NCBI GenBank assembly: GCA_023387775.1
Contig: JAEWHN010000316.1
Location: forward strand, 1-10,023
Direction: 5' to 3'
Source: Pseudomonadota bacterium
Lineage (GTDB): Bacteria; Pseudomonadota; Alphaproteobacteria; Rhizobiales; Rhizobiaceae
Length of the DNA stretch: 10,023 nucleotides
Part shown: positions 1 through 6,890 of the stretch, piece after piece
How the letters are laid out: each line of letters starts with the position of its first letter
Position numbering within the stretch: the stretch's first letter is position 1
Notes under the pieces: generated by a model
Databases searched by the model: none
Seen by the model: the letters and a program-made list of their open reading frames with translations, nothing else
What the model was told of the DNA's origin: nothing
Position numbers and translations under genes: made by a program

Positions 1-170
1 GTGTCGTGGTCCGCGCAGGCGGTGTCGTTTTCGCGCTCGCTGGCCTTCAGCGTCGGTGATTTGATGGCGCTGTTCGAGGTGCCGGTTTCCGGAGCGCTCA
101 GGCCCGTTTTAAAGCCTTCAGGCCAAGCTCCAATCCTTCAAAACCAAGCATCGTGCCCGTGGCGGAACGG

Positions 171-186
171 GCCCCGATTTCGGGGC
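171..186. repeat. Perfect 7-bp inverted repeat
   Basis: GCCCCGA-TT-TCGGGGC is a perfect dyad about 190 bases before the Rieske gene start. No T tract follows on either strand, so it is not a standard intrinsic terminator. It could be a regulator site or a small hairpin from the gene to the left. Function unknown. Confidence 0.45.
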
Positions 187-248
187 GGGTTCCCGGTGGG
201 CGCGTGCGAGGCAAAGACGGGAAGGGATCTGCCCGCGAATCTCGTCAA

Positions 249-262
249 CCTGGCCTGCCAGG
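249..262. repeat. Perfect 6-bp inverted repeat upstream of the Rieske gene
   Basis: CCTGGC-CT-GCCAGG is a perfect dyad centred about 120 bases before the ATG at 377. Its position allows an operator role in the promoter region, but a match this short can arise by chance in GC-rich DNA. Confidence 0.3.
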
Positions 263-376
263 CGGCGCCGAGGGGTGGATGGTTGCGTATTACGGACCCT
301 GGCGGGCCTGCGCGACGATCCGATTTTGAGGTCTCCGCAGTGCCGGTCCCATGCAACAGATGATCAGGAGCGGCGC

Positions 377-1606
377 ATGACCGTGGTTCCTTTCCCGCAG
401 GCCTCCAGTGAGATCGACGCCATCGACGGCCTGGTGGCTTCCCATCGTCCCGGCTACGGCCTGGCTCGCGCGTTCTATATGGACCCGGCCATCTATGACC
501 GCGACATGGAGCGTGTGTTCCGCCGCCATTGGCACTGCCTGGGGCATGCCAGCATCATTCCCAACCCGGGCGATTTCGAGCTGTTCAAGATCGACAGCGA
601 GGCCGTGATCCTTTCGCGCGCAGAGGACGGCACGATCCACGCGATGCTCAACGTCTGCCGCCATCGCGGCGCCGAGGTCTGCACCAAGCCCAAGGGCAAT
701 GCCAGGTTCTTCGTGTGCCCCTATCACGCCTGGACCTATTCCAACGACGGAAGCCTGCGCGCTGCGCGGCTGATGCCGAAGGATTTCGACCGCTCTGCCC
801 ATGGGCTGAAGAAGCTGCATGTGCGCGTGGCCGAGGGACTGGTGTTCATCTGCCTTGCCGAGAAGCCGCTGGAGTTCGAGCCGATCACCGAGCAGTTGCG
901 CACGAGCTGCGGCCAGTATGGCTGGGCGGACGCCAAGGTTGCCTACCGCCAGACCTATCCGGTCGCCGCGAACTGGAAGCTCGCGGTGGAGAACTATGTC
1001 GAGTGCTACCACTGCGGGCCGGCGCACCCCGAATACTCCAAGACGCATGCGCTTGAGCAGCCGCTGCACATGATCGAGAAGCTGAACGCCGCGATGGAGG
1101 AGCGCACCTGCGCGCTGGACGTCGAGATCGTCAGCGCCGACAACTGGCAGACCTCGATCAAGGGCCAGGAGGCGATCCACAGCTTCCGCTATGCGCTCTA
1201 TGACGGCGTTTCGAGCGGCAGCGAGGACGGCTCGCCGGTGGCGCCGCTGATGGGCCGCTTCACCGACTACGACGGCGGCGTGACCTCGATCCATCTCGGC
1301 GGCACGACCTTCCTGGTCTGTTATCCCGACCACGGCATGATCTATCGCTTCATTCCCAAGACGGTGGACACCTGCGAGATGGAACTGATCTGGCTGGTGC
1401 GCGGCGATGCCGAAGAGGGCAGGGACTACGACCTCGAAAAGCTGACATGGCTTTGGAAGGTGACCACCGAGGAAGACAAGAAGATCATCGAGCACACCGC
1501 GCGCGGCGTGGCTTCGCGCTATTTCGAGCCGGGGCCGATCGCGCCGATGGAGCACAACGAACTGCGCTACATCGGCTGGTATCTGGACGAGATCAGCCGA
1601 CCCTGA
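377..1606 (+). CDS. Rieske [2Fe-2S] oxygenase alpha subunit, quaternary-amine demethylase-like
   Basis: A 409-residue non-haem iron oxygenase. The Rieske cluster motif is complete: C94-x-H96, 17 residues, C114-x2-H117. The catalytic domain has the mononuclear iron site with H212 and H217 in NWKLAVENYVECYHCGPAH, and D367 is the likely third ligand. The residue bridging the two metal centres is E209, where ring-hydroxylating dioxygenases normally have Asp. Glu at this place is known in carnitine monooxygenase CntA and relatives such as glycine betaine and stachydrine demethylases, so oxidative N-dealkylation of a quaternary or tertiary amine is a better guess than aromatic ring attack. Such enzymes take electrons from a separate flavin/ferredoxin reductase; none is in this window. 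The ATG at 377 was chosen because AGGAG stands six bases before it; an in-frame GTG at 275 would add 34 atypical residues. The nearby amine importer and amine oxidase fit. Family is certain, substrate is inferred. Confidence 0.9.
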   Translation: MTVVPFPQASSEIDAIDGLVASHRPGYGLARAFYMDPAIYDRDMERVFRRHWHCLGHASIIPNPGDFELFKIDSEAVILSRAEDGTIHAMLNVCRHRGAEVCTKPKGNARFFVCPYHAWTYSNDGSLRAARLMPKDFDRSAHGLKKLHVRVAEGLVFICLAEKPLEFEPITEQLRTSCGQYGWADAKVAYRQTYPVAANWKLAVENYVECYHCGPAHPEYSKTHALEQPLHMIEKLNAAMEERTCALDVEIVSADNWQTSIKGQEAIHSFRYALYDGVSSGSEDGSPVAPLMGRFTDYDGGVTSIHLGGTTFLVCYPDHGMIYRFIPKTVDTCEMELIWLVRGDAEEGRDYDLEKLTWLWKVTTEEDKKIIEHTARGVASRYFEPGPIAPMEHNELRYIGWYLDEISRP

Positions 1607-1615
1607 TGGGCCTTC

Positions 1616-1633
1616 GCCGCCAGTCTCGGCGGC
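1616..1633. terminator. Hairpin just after the Rieske gene stop codon
   Basis: GCCGCC-AGTCTC-GGCGGC gives a 6-bp GC stem with a 6-base loop, nine bases after the TGA at 1604-1606. There is no T tract. It probably works with the larger hairpin at 1642-1673 as a 3'-end structure. Confidence 0.4.
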
Positions 1634-1641
1634 TCGGCCTG

Positions 1642-1673
1642 GGCTGTGCATGGCGGTTGCGCCGTGCACAGCC
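1642..1673. terminator. Strong 14-bp hairpin between convergent genes
   Basis: Left arm GGCTGTGCATGGCG (1642-1655), loop GTTG, right arm CGCCGTGCACAGCC (1660-1673). All 14 pairs form if one T-G wobble is allowed in the plus-strand RNA. It sits between the stop of the plus-strand Rieske gene and the stop of the minus-strand gene at 1727. Neither side has a T tract, so it is not a classic intrinsic terminator. It may stop 3' exonucleases or help termination from both sides. Confidence 0.5.
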
Positions 1674-1726
1674 GCAGGCTCGAATGAATGTTCATGGAGC
1701 GGTGGCTGCAGCCCGGGATTAAAGGC

Positions 1727-2044
1727 TCAATCGTCGTTCGAGGCGTTCAGCTCGTCCGGACGCAGGCCGTCCTCCGCATCGCGGTCATAGAGCACTGCGC
1801 GCACGAAGATGGTGTTGGCTGCGCCGGGTTCGATGGAGAAGACACCGAACTGCGGGGCTTCCGGTTCCTGATGGGGAATGTGCAGTGCCACGCCGTCGCC
1901 GGGCGTATCCACTGCGGAGAGCGTGAACGTCACGCCGTTGCCCAGCGTGACCTCGATTTCGTCGGCGTCGATCTTGGTCGTCTTGCCGCCGCGGACGGCG
2001 CGGAAACGGACCGCGCCGTGGCTGCCCTTGTGTTGCTGGTCCAT
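1727..2044 (-). CDS. Hypothetical protein, 105 residues
   Basis: I do not recognise this protein. It has no signal peptide or membrane segment. The middle (about residues 15-90) looks like a small beta-rich fold with alternating hydrophobic residues (EIEVTLGNGVTFTLSAVDT, then FGVFSIEPGAANTIFVRAVLY), and both ends are charged and probably disordered. Codon third positions are GC-rich and the composition is protein-like, which supports a real gene. The ATG at 2044 follows GGAAAG at a usable distance. It is the last minus-strand gene before the convergent Rieske gene and lies 150 bases after the cupin gene. A small stem GCCAG-AAA-CTGGC (2066-2078) in that gap may end the cupin transcript, so this gene may be transcribed separately. 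Confidence 0.6.
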   Translation of the reverse strand: MDQQHKGSHGAVRFRAVRGGKTTKIDADEIEVTLGNGVTFTLSAVDTPGDGVALHIPHQEPEAPQFGVFSIEPGAANTIFVRAVLYDRDAEDGLRPDELNASNDD

Positions 2045-2194
2045 ACCGCTTTCCGGAGCTCGGCTGCCAGAAACTGGCCGGAGCCGTGGCCCTAACCCCT
2101 TGGTTTGGCGCGTGATCCTTGCACGCAGAGTGTGCTACTTTTCAGCTCGTGGCGCCAGCGGAGATTTCGGAAATGCGAGATGTGCGGGGAGTTA

Positions 2195-2551
2195 TCACAC
2201 GTCCTTGTAGATGACGTAGAGCTTGCGCACCTTTTCGTGGACCGTCCACTCGCCGCGCCAGCCCTTGGGCAACACCAGCACCTCGCCGGGGCGAACTTCC
2301 TGGGTGCGGCCGTCGGGGCCGTGCAGCGAGACGCGGCCCGACACGATGTGGCAGGTCTCGGAGTTGTCCTCGCGCACGGCGGTGAAGCGGCCGGGGGTGC
2401 ACTCCCAGACGCCGATCTCCAGCTTGCCGTCCGGCGAGGTCCACAGCGTCTTGGCCGCCTCTTCCTGGTTGCCCTCGACCGAGGTGGGCTTGGGCTCCGG
2501 CGCGCCGAGATCGATGTTGGCGAGGTGGGCGAAGGTCTGGAATTCGATCAT
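2195..2551 (-). CDS. Small cupin protein, COG3450/Cupin_3 (DUF861) type
   Basis: A 118-residue single-domain cupin. The barrel spans about residues 43-116, from IGVWECTPGRFTAVREDNSET through HIVSGRVSLHGPDG and the turn RPGEVLVLPKGWRGEWTV. This pattern belongs to the Cupin_3 family, related to the cupin domain of (S)-ureidoglycine aminohydrolase. Small members of COG3450 often lie beside amine and polyamine catabolic genes, but their reaction is mostly unproven. The usual His-rich metal site is reduced here (H68 is the clearest candidate), so metal binding is uncertain. ATG at 2551 is preceded by GGAG (2558-2561) at six bases. It lies 71 bases after the FAD oxidase gene, with a hairpin between them, so it may be read at a lower level or from its own promoter. 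Confidence 0.85.
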   Translation of the reverse strand: MIEFQTFAHLANIDLGAPEPKPTSVEGNQEEAAKTLWTSPDGKLEIGVWECTPGRFTAVREDNSETCHIVSGRVSLHGPDGRTQEVRPGEVLVLPKGWRGEWTVHEKVRKLYVIYKDV

Positions 2552-2614
2552 GGCAATCTCCGGATAGGCGTGAAAATACTAGGTTCTTGAAGTTGTTCTG
2601 ATTTCTCAGAAGAC

Positions 2615-2635
2615 CACCGGGCTTAGTGCCCGGTG
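2615..2635 (-). terminator. Hairpin overlapping the stop codon of the FAD oxidase gene
   Basis: Arms CACCGGGC (2615-2622) and GCCCGGTG (2628-2635) form a perfect 8-bp stem with a 5-base loop containing the stop codon. In the minus-strand transcript the stem is followed by GGTCTTCTG, a pyrimidine-containing stretch but not a true U tract. It may be a weak or partial terminator, or a 3' stability element that lowers expression of the cupin gene downstream. Confidence 0.45.
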
Positions 2636-4008
2636 ATACGGTCGGCGACGGCCGCCAGCTTCGAAGTTTGCTGGAGGCCGGCTTCCTCGCGCTCGTCGGC
2701 GATGCGGTAAAGCTGGTACATGGAATGCACGCCCAGCCAGCGCATCGGCTCCGGCTCCCACTTGCGCACCCGGCGGTTGACCCAGGGCAGGCGGGTAAGC
2801 TCGGTGTCGCGGCGCAGGATGAGATCGCGCAGCGTGCGGCCCGAAAGGTTCGAACTCGAGACGCCCAGGCCCACATAGCCGCCTGCCCAGGCGATACCGG
2901 TTTCCTCGTCGAGGCCGGCGGTGGTGCACCAGTCGCGCGGCACGCCCAGCACGCCGCACCAGGCATGGTCGATCTTGAGGTTGCGGGTCTGCGGCAAGAG
3001 CCGCATCAGGATCTTGTAGAGCGCGTCGATGGTTTCCTGCTGGGTCTGGCCGCGTACGTCGGTCTTCGAGCCAAACCGATAGGGCACGCCGCGCCCGCCC
3101 ATGGTGATGCGGCCCTCGCGGGTGCGCTGGGCGTAGCAATAGGCGTGCGCCGCGTCGCCGAGCAGTTCGTGGCCCTTCCAGCCGATCTCGTCCCACAGCA
3201 ATTGCGGCAGCGGCTCGGTGATGATCTGGGCGCTGTTGAGCGGCAGCCACAGCCGCTCGTTGCCCGGAATGCCGGCGGTAAAACCTTCCGTGGCGCGCAC
3301 GACGATGGGCGCGCGCACAGTGCCGCGATCGGTTGTGACCTTGCCTTTTTCGAGGCCGAGGACGGTGGTCTGCTCGTAGATCGGCACGCCGAGACGCTCG
3401 ACCGTGTCTGCCAGGCCGCGCACCAGCTTGGCCGGCTGCACCCGCGCCATGCCGCGCAGCACATAGGCGCCCTGCAGATTGTGAATGTTGATGCGTTCGC
3501 GTGCTTCCTGCGCGCTGAGGAAAGCAATGCGGTCGGCCGGCATGTTCCAGGCCTTGGCCTCTTCGAATTCCGCCTTTGCGCGTTCAAGCTGGGGCTTGTT
3601 GGTGGCGACCGTGATGTTGTCGACGCGCATGATGTCGGCGTCGATGCCCTCGGCCTCGGTCACCGAAATCACCTCGTTGACCGTGCCGTACATGGCAAGC
3701 TGCATGTCCACCACAGCGCCGCGGGTCGAGGTTTTCAGGTATTTCTCCCGCGACCAGCCGAAGCCACCCGACAGCCATCCGCCATTGCGGCCGGAAGCGC
3801 CGAAGCCGGCGAACTCCTTTTCCACGATGGCGATGCGGATCGAGGGATCGGCCTTCTTGAGGTAGTAGGCCGTCCACAGGCCGGTGAAGCCGGCGCCCAC
3901 GATGCAGACATCGGCTTCGAGATCGCCGGGCAGGGGGGCTCGATAGGAAGGTACGCCGCCTATGTCTGCGTACCAGAAGGAAATGTTGCCGTTTGTCTTG
4001 GCTTGCAT
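2623..4008 (-). CDS. FAD-dependent amine oxidoreductase, DAO family (PuuB-like)
   Basis: A 461-residue flavoprotein expected to oxidise a C-N bond of an amine or N-alkyl amino acid, releasing an aldehyde or keto acid. The Rossmann FAD site is near the N-terminus: VGAGFTG with G38, G40 and G43, and E63 at the end of the second strand to hold the ribose. The DAO signature GASGRNGGW follows at 70-78. Near the C-terminus GGYVGLGVSSSNLSGRTLRDLI closes the FAD site. This layout matches gamma-glutamylputrescine oxidase and sarcosine/glycine oxidase relatives. It is soluble with no signal peptide. The gene follows the importer ATPase gene by 27 bases, so the product most likely acts on the imported compound. 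The ATG at 4008 lacks a Shine-Dalgarno sequence: the leader reads CCTCCCCAC just before it. A later start is unlikely because the FAD motif lies so near the N-terminus. Substrate not determined. Confidence 0.9.
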   Translation of the reverse strand: MQAKTNGNISFWYADIGGVPSYRAPLPGDLEADVCIVGAGFTGLWTAYYLKKADPSIRIAIVEKEFAGFGASGRNGGWLSGGFGWSREKYLKTSTRGAVVDMQLAMYGTVNEVISVTEAEGIDADIMRVDNITVATNKPQLERAKAEFEEAKAWNMPADRIAFLSAQEARERINIHNLQGAYVLRGMARVQPAKLVRGLADTVERLGVPIYEQTTVLGLEKGKVTTDRGTVRAPIVVRATEGFTAGIPGNERLWLPLNSAQIITEPLPQLLWDEIGWKGHELLGDAAHAYCYAQRTREGRITMGGRGVPYRFGSKTDVRGQTQQETIDALYKILMRLLPQTRNLKIDHAWCGVLGVPRDWCTTAGLDEETGIAWAGGYVGLGVSSSNLSGRTLRDLILRRDTELTRLPWVNRRVRKWEPEPMRWLGVHSMYQLYRIADEREEAGLQQTSKLAAVADRITGH

Positions 4009-4035
4009 GTGGGGAGGTCCGGCTCGGGTGGGGGA

Positions 4036-5169
4036 TCAGGTCAGCGTGAGGTCGGCGCGCTCGTCGTCGGCGAGCAGCTTGGCATCCGCGATCGACCAGC
4101 GCACATCGACTTCGTCGCCGATCGAGAAGGCGGCGGCTTCCAGCGGCGCGCGCACGATGGCGACCGAGCCATCCTTGAGCGTGACCTGGTATTTGGAGCC
4201 GGAGCCGAGATAGATCGCCTCGCTCACCCGGCCGGCCAGGCTGTTGTGGCCATCGGCCAGCGTCGCGCCGGCAGCGGCCAGCGCCAGCTTTTCCGGACGC
4301 AGCAGGATGACCGGCTTGCGCCCGTCGGAAAGATGTCCCTTGGCCACCGCCTTCTGGCCGGCGATGGTCAGGCCGGTTTCGCCGCCCGCCGTTTCGGCGG
4401 CGCCGCGCAGCGTGGTGGATTCGCCGATGAACTTGCCCACGAACAGCGTGGCAGGTTCGTCGTAGAGTTCGCGGCCGGTGCCGATCTGCTCGATGCGGCC
4501 CTGGTTGAAGACCGCGATGCGGTCGGACAGCACCAGCGCTTCCTCCTGGTCGTGCGTGACGTAAACGAAGGTGGTGCCGAGTTCGCGGTGGATGCGCTTG
4601 ATTTCAAGCTGCAGCCATTCGCGCAGCTTCTTGTCCAGTGCGCCCAGCGGCTCGTCCATCAGCAGCAGCGGCGGGTCGAACACGATGGCGCGCGCCAGCG
4701 CCACGCGTTGCTGCTGGCCGCCCGACAGTTCGCTCGGGTAGCGATGCGCGAAATCGGCCATCTTGACCATGTCGAGGGCCAGCGCCACGCGGCGGTCGCG
4801 CTCGGCCTTGTCCACGCCGCGCAGGGCGAGCGGATAGGCCACGTTCTTGCCCACGGTCATGTGCGGGAACAGCGCGTAATGCTGGAACACGACGCCGATG
4901 TTGCGCTTGTGGGCCGGCACGCCGACGATGCTCTGGCCGCCGACGGAGAGCTGGCCGTCGGTGAGGTCGGTGAAGCCCGCGACGACATTGAGCGTCGTGG
5001 TCTTGCCAGAGCCGCTGGGGCCCAGCAGGGTCATGAACTCGCCCGGCTCGATGTGCAGGCTGACATCGTTGAGGGCGACGAAATTGCCGTAGCGCTTGGT
5101 GGCGTTGCGGATGTCGATGGCCGCGCCGCGTTCCCTGGTCTTCGAGGGGGACATGTTGGTTGTGTGCAT
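4036..5169 (-). CDS. ABC importer ATPase, PotA/spermidine-putrescine type
   Basis: A 377-residue ATPase that energises the importer from the cytoplasmic side. Walker A is GPSGSGKT (50-57), Q-loop Q96, signature LSGGQ (148-152), Walker B LLLMDE (168-173), and switch histidine H206 in YVTHDQEEA. The C-terminal part (about 250-377) is a TOBE-type regulatory domain, usual for the PotA/CysA/MalK group, and the length is normal. The first ATG (5169) stands one base after the TGA of the permease gene (TGACATG), which suggests translational coupling; its own Shine-Dalgarno is weak (AGAAG). An ATG five codons further in (5154) is possible. The class is clear, but ATPases alone do not show the substrate. 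Confidence 0.93.
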   Translation of the reverse strand: MHTTNMSPSKTRERGAAIDIRNATKRYGNFVALNDVSLHIEPGEFMTLLGPSGSGKTTTLNVVAGFTDLTDGQLSVGGQSIVGVPAHKRNIGVVFQHYALFPHMTVGKNVAYPLALRGVDKAERDRRVALALDMVKMADFAHRYPSELSGGQQQRVALARAIVFDPPLLLMDEPLGALDKKLREWLQLEIKRIHRELGTTFVYVTHDQEEALVLSDRIAVFNQGRIEQIGTGRELYDEPATLFVGKFIGESTTLRGAAETAGGETGLTIAGQKAVAKGHLSDGRKPVILLRPEKLALAAAGATLADGHNSLAGRVSEAIYLGSGSKYQVTLKDGSVAIVRAPLEAAAFSIGDEVDVRWSIADAKLLADDERADLTLT

Positions 5170-5170
5170 G

Positions 5171-5956
5171 TCAGCTTCTTTTCGATTTCGAGCCGATGAG
5201 CAGCCCTGCAGTGATGATCAGCGACGTGGCCAGGAAGATGATGGTTCCGACGGCCGCGACCGTCGGGTCGGCGTCACGGGTGATGCTGGTGAAGATCTGC
5301 ACGGGCAGGGTCTTCAGGTAGGGGCTGGTGATAAACAGCGCCACGATGATCTCGTCGAACGAGGTGACGAAGGCAAACAGCAGCCCCGAGAGGATGCCGG
5401 GCGCGATCAGCGGCAGGGTAATGGTGCGGAAGGCGGTGATGCGGTTTGCGCCCAGGCTGGCGGCGGCCGTTTCCAGCCGCACGTCGAACACTTCAAGGCT
5501 GGCCGAGACCGCGATGATGACGAAGGGGATCGCCAGCATGGTGTGCGCGATGACGAAGCCGAGCGTGGTGCCGACGAGCTGGTAGTTGAGGTAGACCGCA
5601 TAGACGCCGATGGCCAGCACCACGCCGGGCACGATCATGGGCGTGATCAGCAGCGCGCGCAGCATGCCGGCGGCGCCCGAATGCTTCATGCGGCTGAGGC
5701 CCAGTGACGCCAGCGTGCCGAGGAAGGTGGCGACGATGGCGACGATGCCGGCCACCTTGAGCGAGTTGACGAAGCTCGTGAGCCACTCCGGATTGGTGAA
5801 GAAATTGACGTACCACTGCCAGGAGAAGCCGGCCGGCGGGAAGGCCAGCGATTTCTTCTCGTTGAACGACATGGGGATGACGACCAGCGTCGGCATCACC
5901 AGCCAGATGGCGACGAGCAGGCAGAACAAGCCGAGAATGATGCGGAAGGGCTTCAT
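5171..5956 (-). CDS. ABC importer inner-membrane permease, PotC type
   Basis: A 261-residue membrane protein with about six transmembrane segments (the first at 7-29, then roughly 64-87, 101-125, 131-152, 185-208 and 233-255). The coupling-loop EAA motif is LETAAASLGANRITAFRTI (161-179), where the ATPase docks. Length and order fit the second permease of spermidine/putrescine-type importers. The ATG at 5956 has GAGG eight bases before it. An in-frame GTG at 5962 would overlap the upstream permease stop as GTGA and add only two residues; either is possible. The open frame continues further upstream to 6673, but that part is out of frame with the real upstream permease gene and is a shadow. Confidence 0.92.
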   Translation of the reverse strand: MKPFRIILGLFCLLVAIWLVMPTLVVIPMSFNEKKSLAFPPAGFSWQWYVNFFTNPEWLTSFVNSLKVAGIVAIVATFLGTLASLGLSRMKHSGAAGMLRALLITPMIVPGVVLAIGVYAVYLNYQLVGTTLGFVIAHTMLAIPFVIIAVSASLEVFDVRLETAAASLGANRITAFRTITLPLIAPGILSGLLFAFVTSFDEIIVALFITSPYLKTLPVQIFTSITRDADPTVAAVGTIIFLATSLIITAGLLIGSKSKRS

Positions 5957-5958
5957 TT

Positions 5959-6861
5959 TCACGACCTCGCAGACTTCTTGTGGCGCTGGCGCATGAACGG
6001 TGCGGCCACTGCCAGCAGCACGAAGGTCGACATCAGCAGCACCACGCCCATGGCGCCGCCGCGGCCCCAGTTGAGCAGGCTGAGCACCTGGTTCTGCACC
6101 AGCGTGGACAGCATGGTGCTGCGCGGGCCGCCCAGCAGGGCCGGCGTGATGTAGAAGCCGAGCGCGAGGATGAAGACGATGATGGCACCGGCGCAGACGC
6201 CGGGCAGCGACAGCGGCAGATAGACCTGCAGGAAGGCAAGCGAGGGGCGTGCGCCGAGGCTGCGGGCCGCCTGCACCAGCCTGAGGTCGATGCCGCGCAT
6301 GACCGAATAGAGCGGCAGGATCATGAAGGGCAACAGCACCTGCGCCATGCCGATGACGACGCCGGTGGGCGTGCGGATGAGCTTTACCGCGCCGAAGCCG
6401 AGCGACTTGATGATGGTGTTGATGACGCCGGAATCCTGCAGCAGGATCACCCAGGCGAGCGTGCGCACCACGCCGCTGACCCAGAACGGCACCAGCACGC
6501 ACAGGATGAGCAGCAGCCGCACGCGCGGCCCCACCACCGTCATCAGATAGGCGTAAGGATAGGCCGCGATCACGCAGACGATGGCGACCCAGGCCGAGAT
6601 GGAGAAGGTGCGGGCCAGCACCGTGAGGTTGACCGGGGTGGAAAAGAACCAGACGTAGTTCTGCAGCCCCCATTCCGGTTCGGAGAAGCTGCGCAACACG
6701 ATGGTGAGCAGCGGGTAGCCCATTGCCGCGATGAGAAGCAGGACCGCCGGCACCGTCAGCAGCGACGGATAGGCGGCCAGCCGCCAGCGCCGCGGCGCCG
6801 CGCTGCCTGCCGACCGGGGGCTTGGCCCCCCGGTCATGGTCATGTCGATTGTCTGGTTCAC
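5959..6861 (-). CDS. ABC importer inner-membrane permease, PotB type
   Basis: A 300-residue membrane protein. A proline/serine-rich cytoplasmic start (1-27) is followed by about six transmembrane segments, the first at about 33-57 (SLLTVPAVLLLIAAMGYPLL). The EAA-type coupling loop is LVQAARSLGARPSLAFLQV (195-213). It ends in a short basic tail (RQRHKKSARS). The start is a GTG at 6861, 29 bases after the binding-protein gene, without a strong Shine-Dalgarno; in-frame ATGs at 6843 and 6837 are alternatives that still precede the first membrane segment. The stop overlaps or nearly touches the start of the second permease gene, so the two are probably coupled and form the heterodimeric channel. 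Confidence 0.92.
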   Translation of the reverse strand: MNQTIDMTMTGGPSPRSAGSAAPRRWRLAAYPSLLTVPAVLLLIAAMGYPLLTIVLRSFSEPEWGLQNYVWFFSTPVNLTVLARTFSISAWVAIVCVIAAYPYAYLMTVVGPRVRLLLILCVLVPFWVSGVVRTLAWVILLQDSGVINTIIKSLGFGAVKLIRTPTGVVIGMAQVLLPFMILPLYSVMRGIDLRLVQAARSLGARPSLAFLQVYLPLSLPGVCAGAIIVFILALGFYITPALLGGPRSTMLSTLVQNQVLSLLNWGRGGAMGVVLLMSTFVLLAVAAPFMRQRHKKSARS

Positions 6862-6890
6862 GCTTTACAGCCCCGGTCTGACGATGCGGC

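Larger units (their letters stand above)
1..376. other. Left-edge region without a confident gene; upstream region of the Rieske oxygenase gene
   Basis: No frame here gives a convincing protein. Bases 1 to about 100 have GC-rich third positions, shared by plus frame 1 and the opposing minus frame, so some coding DNA may enter from the left. The minus reading is hydrophilic and N-terminus-like (contains SPTLKASERENDTACADHD) but has no ATG, GTG or TTG start in frame. Bases 100-360 hold two short perfect inverted repeats (171-186 and 249-262). I found no convincing -35/-10 pair for the gene at 377. A Shine-Dalgarno sequence AGGAG lies at 366-370, six bases before that gene's ATG. Confidence 0.5.

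Noticed and set aside
171..186. GCCCCGA-TT-TCGGGGC as an intrinsic terminator
   Set aside because: The two-base loop is too tight for the full stem and no T tract follows on either strand; it is kept only as an inverted repeat.
275..376. Earlier GTG start for the Rieske oxygenase
   Set aside because: The 34 extra residues do not look like the family, and the ATG at 377 has AGGAG at a correct distance.
290..1669. A 459-codon open frame on the minus strand
   Set aside because: It is antisense to the Rieske oxygenase gene, whose iron-ligand motifs are complete; the predicted product has no recognisable domain.
2626..5199. An 857-codon open frame on the plus strand
   Set aside because: It lies antisense to the FAD oxidase and ATPase genes, which have clear motifs. 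The frame mirrors their GC-rich third positions, a common artefact in high-GC DNA, and the product is low-complexity without a known domain.
5957..6673. Upstream extension of the PotC-type permease to a 500-residue protein
   Set aside because: The added part is out of frame with, and lies over, the well-supported PotB-type permease gene; it is a shadow frame, not a fusion.
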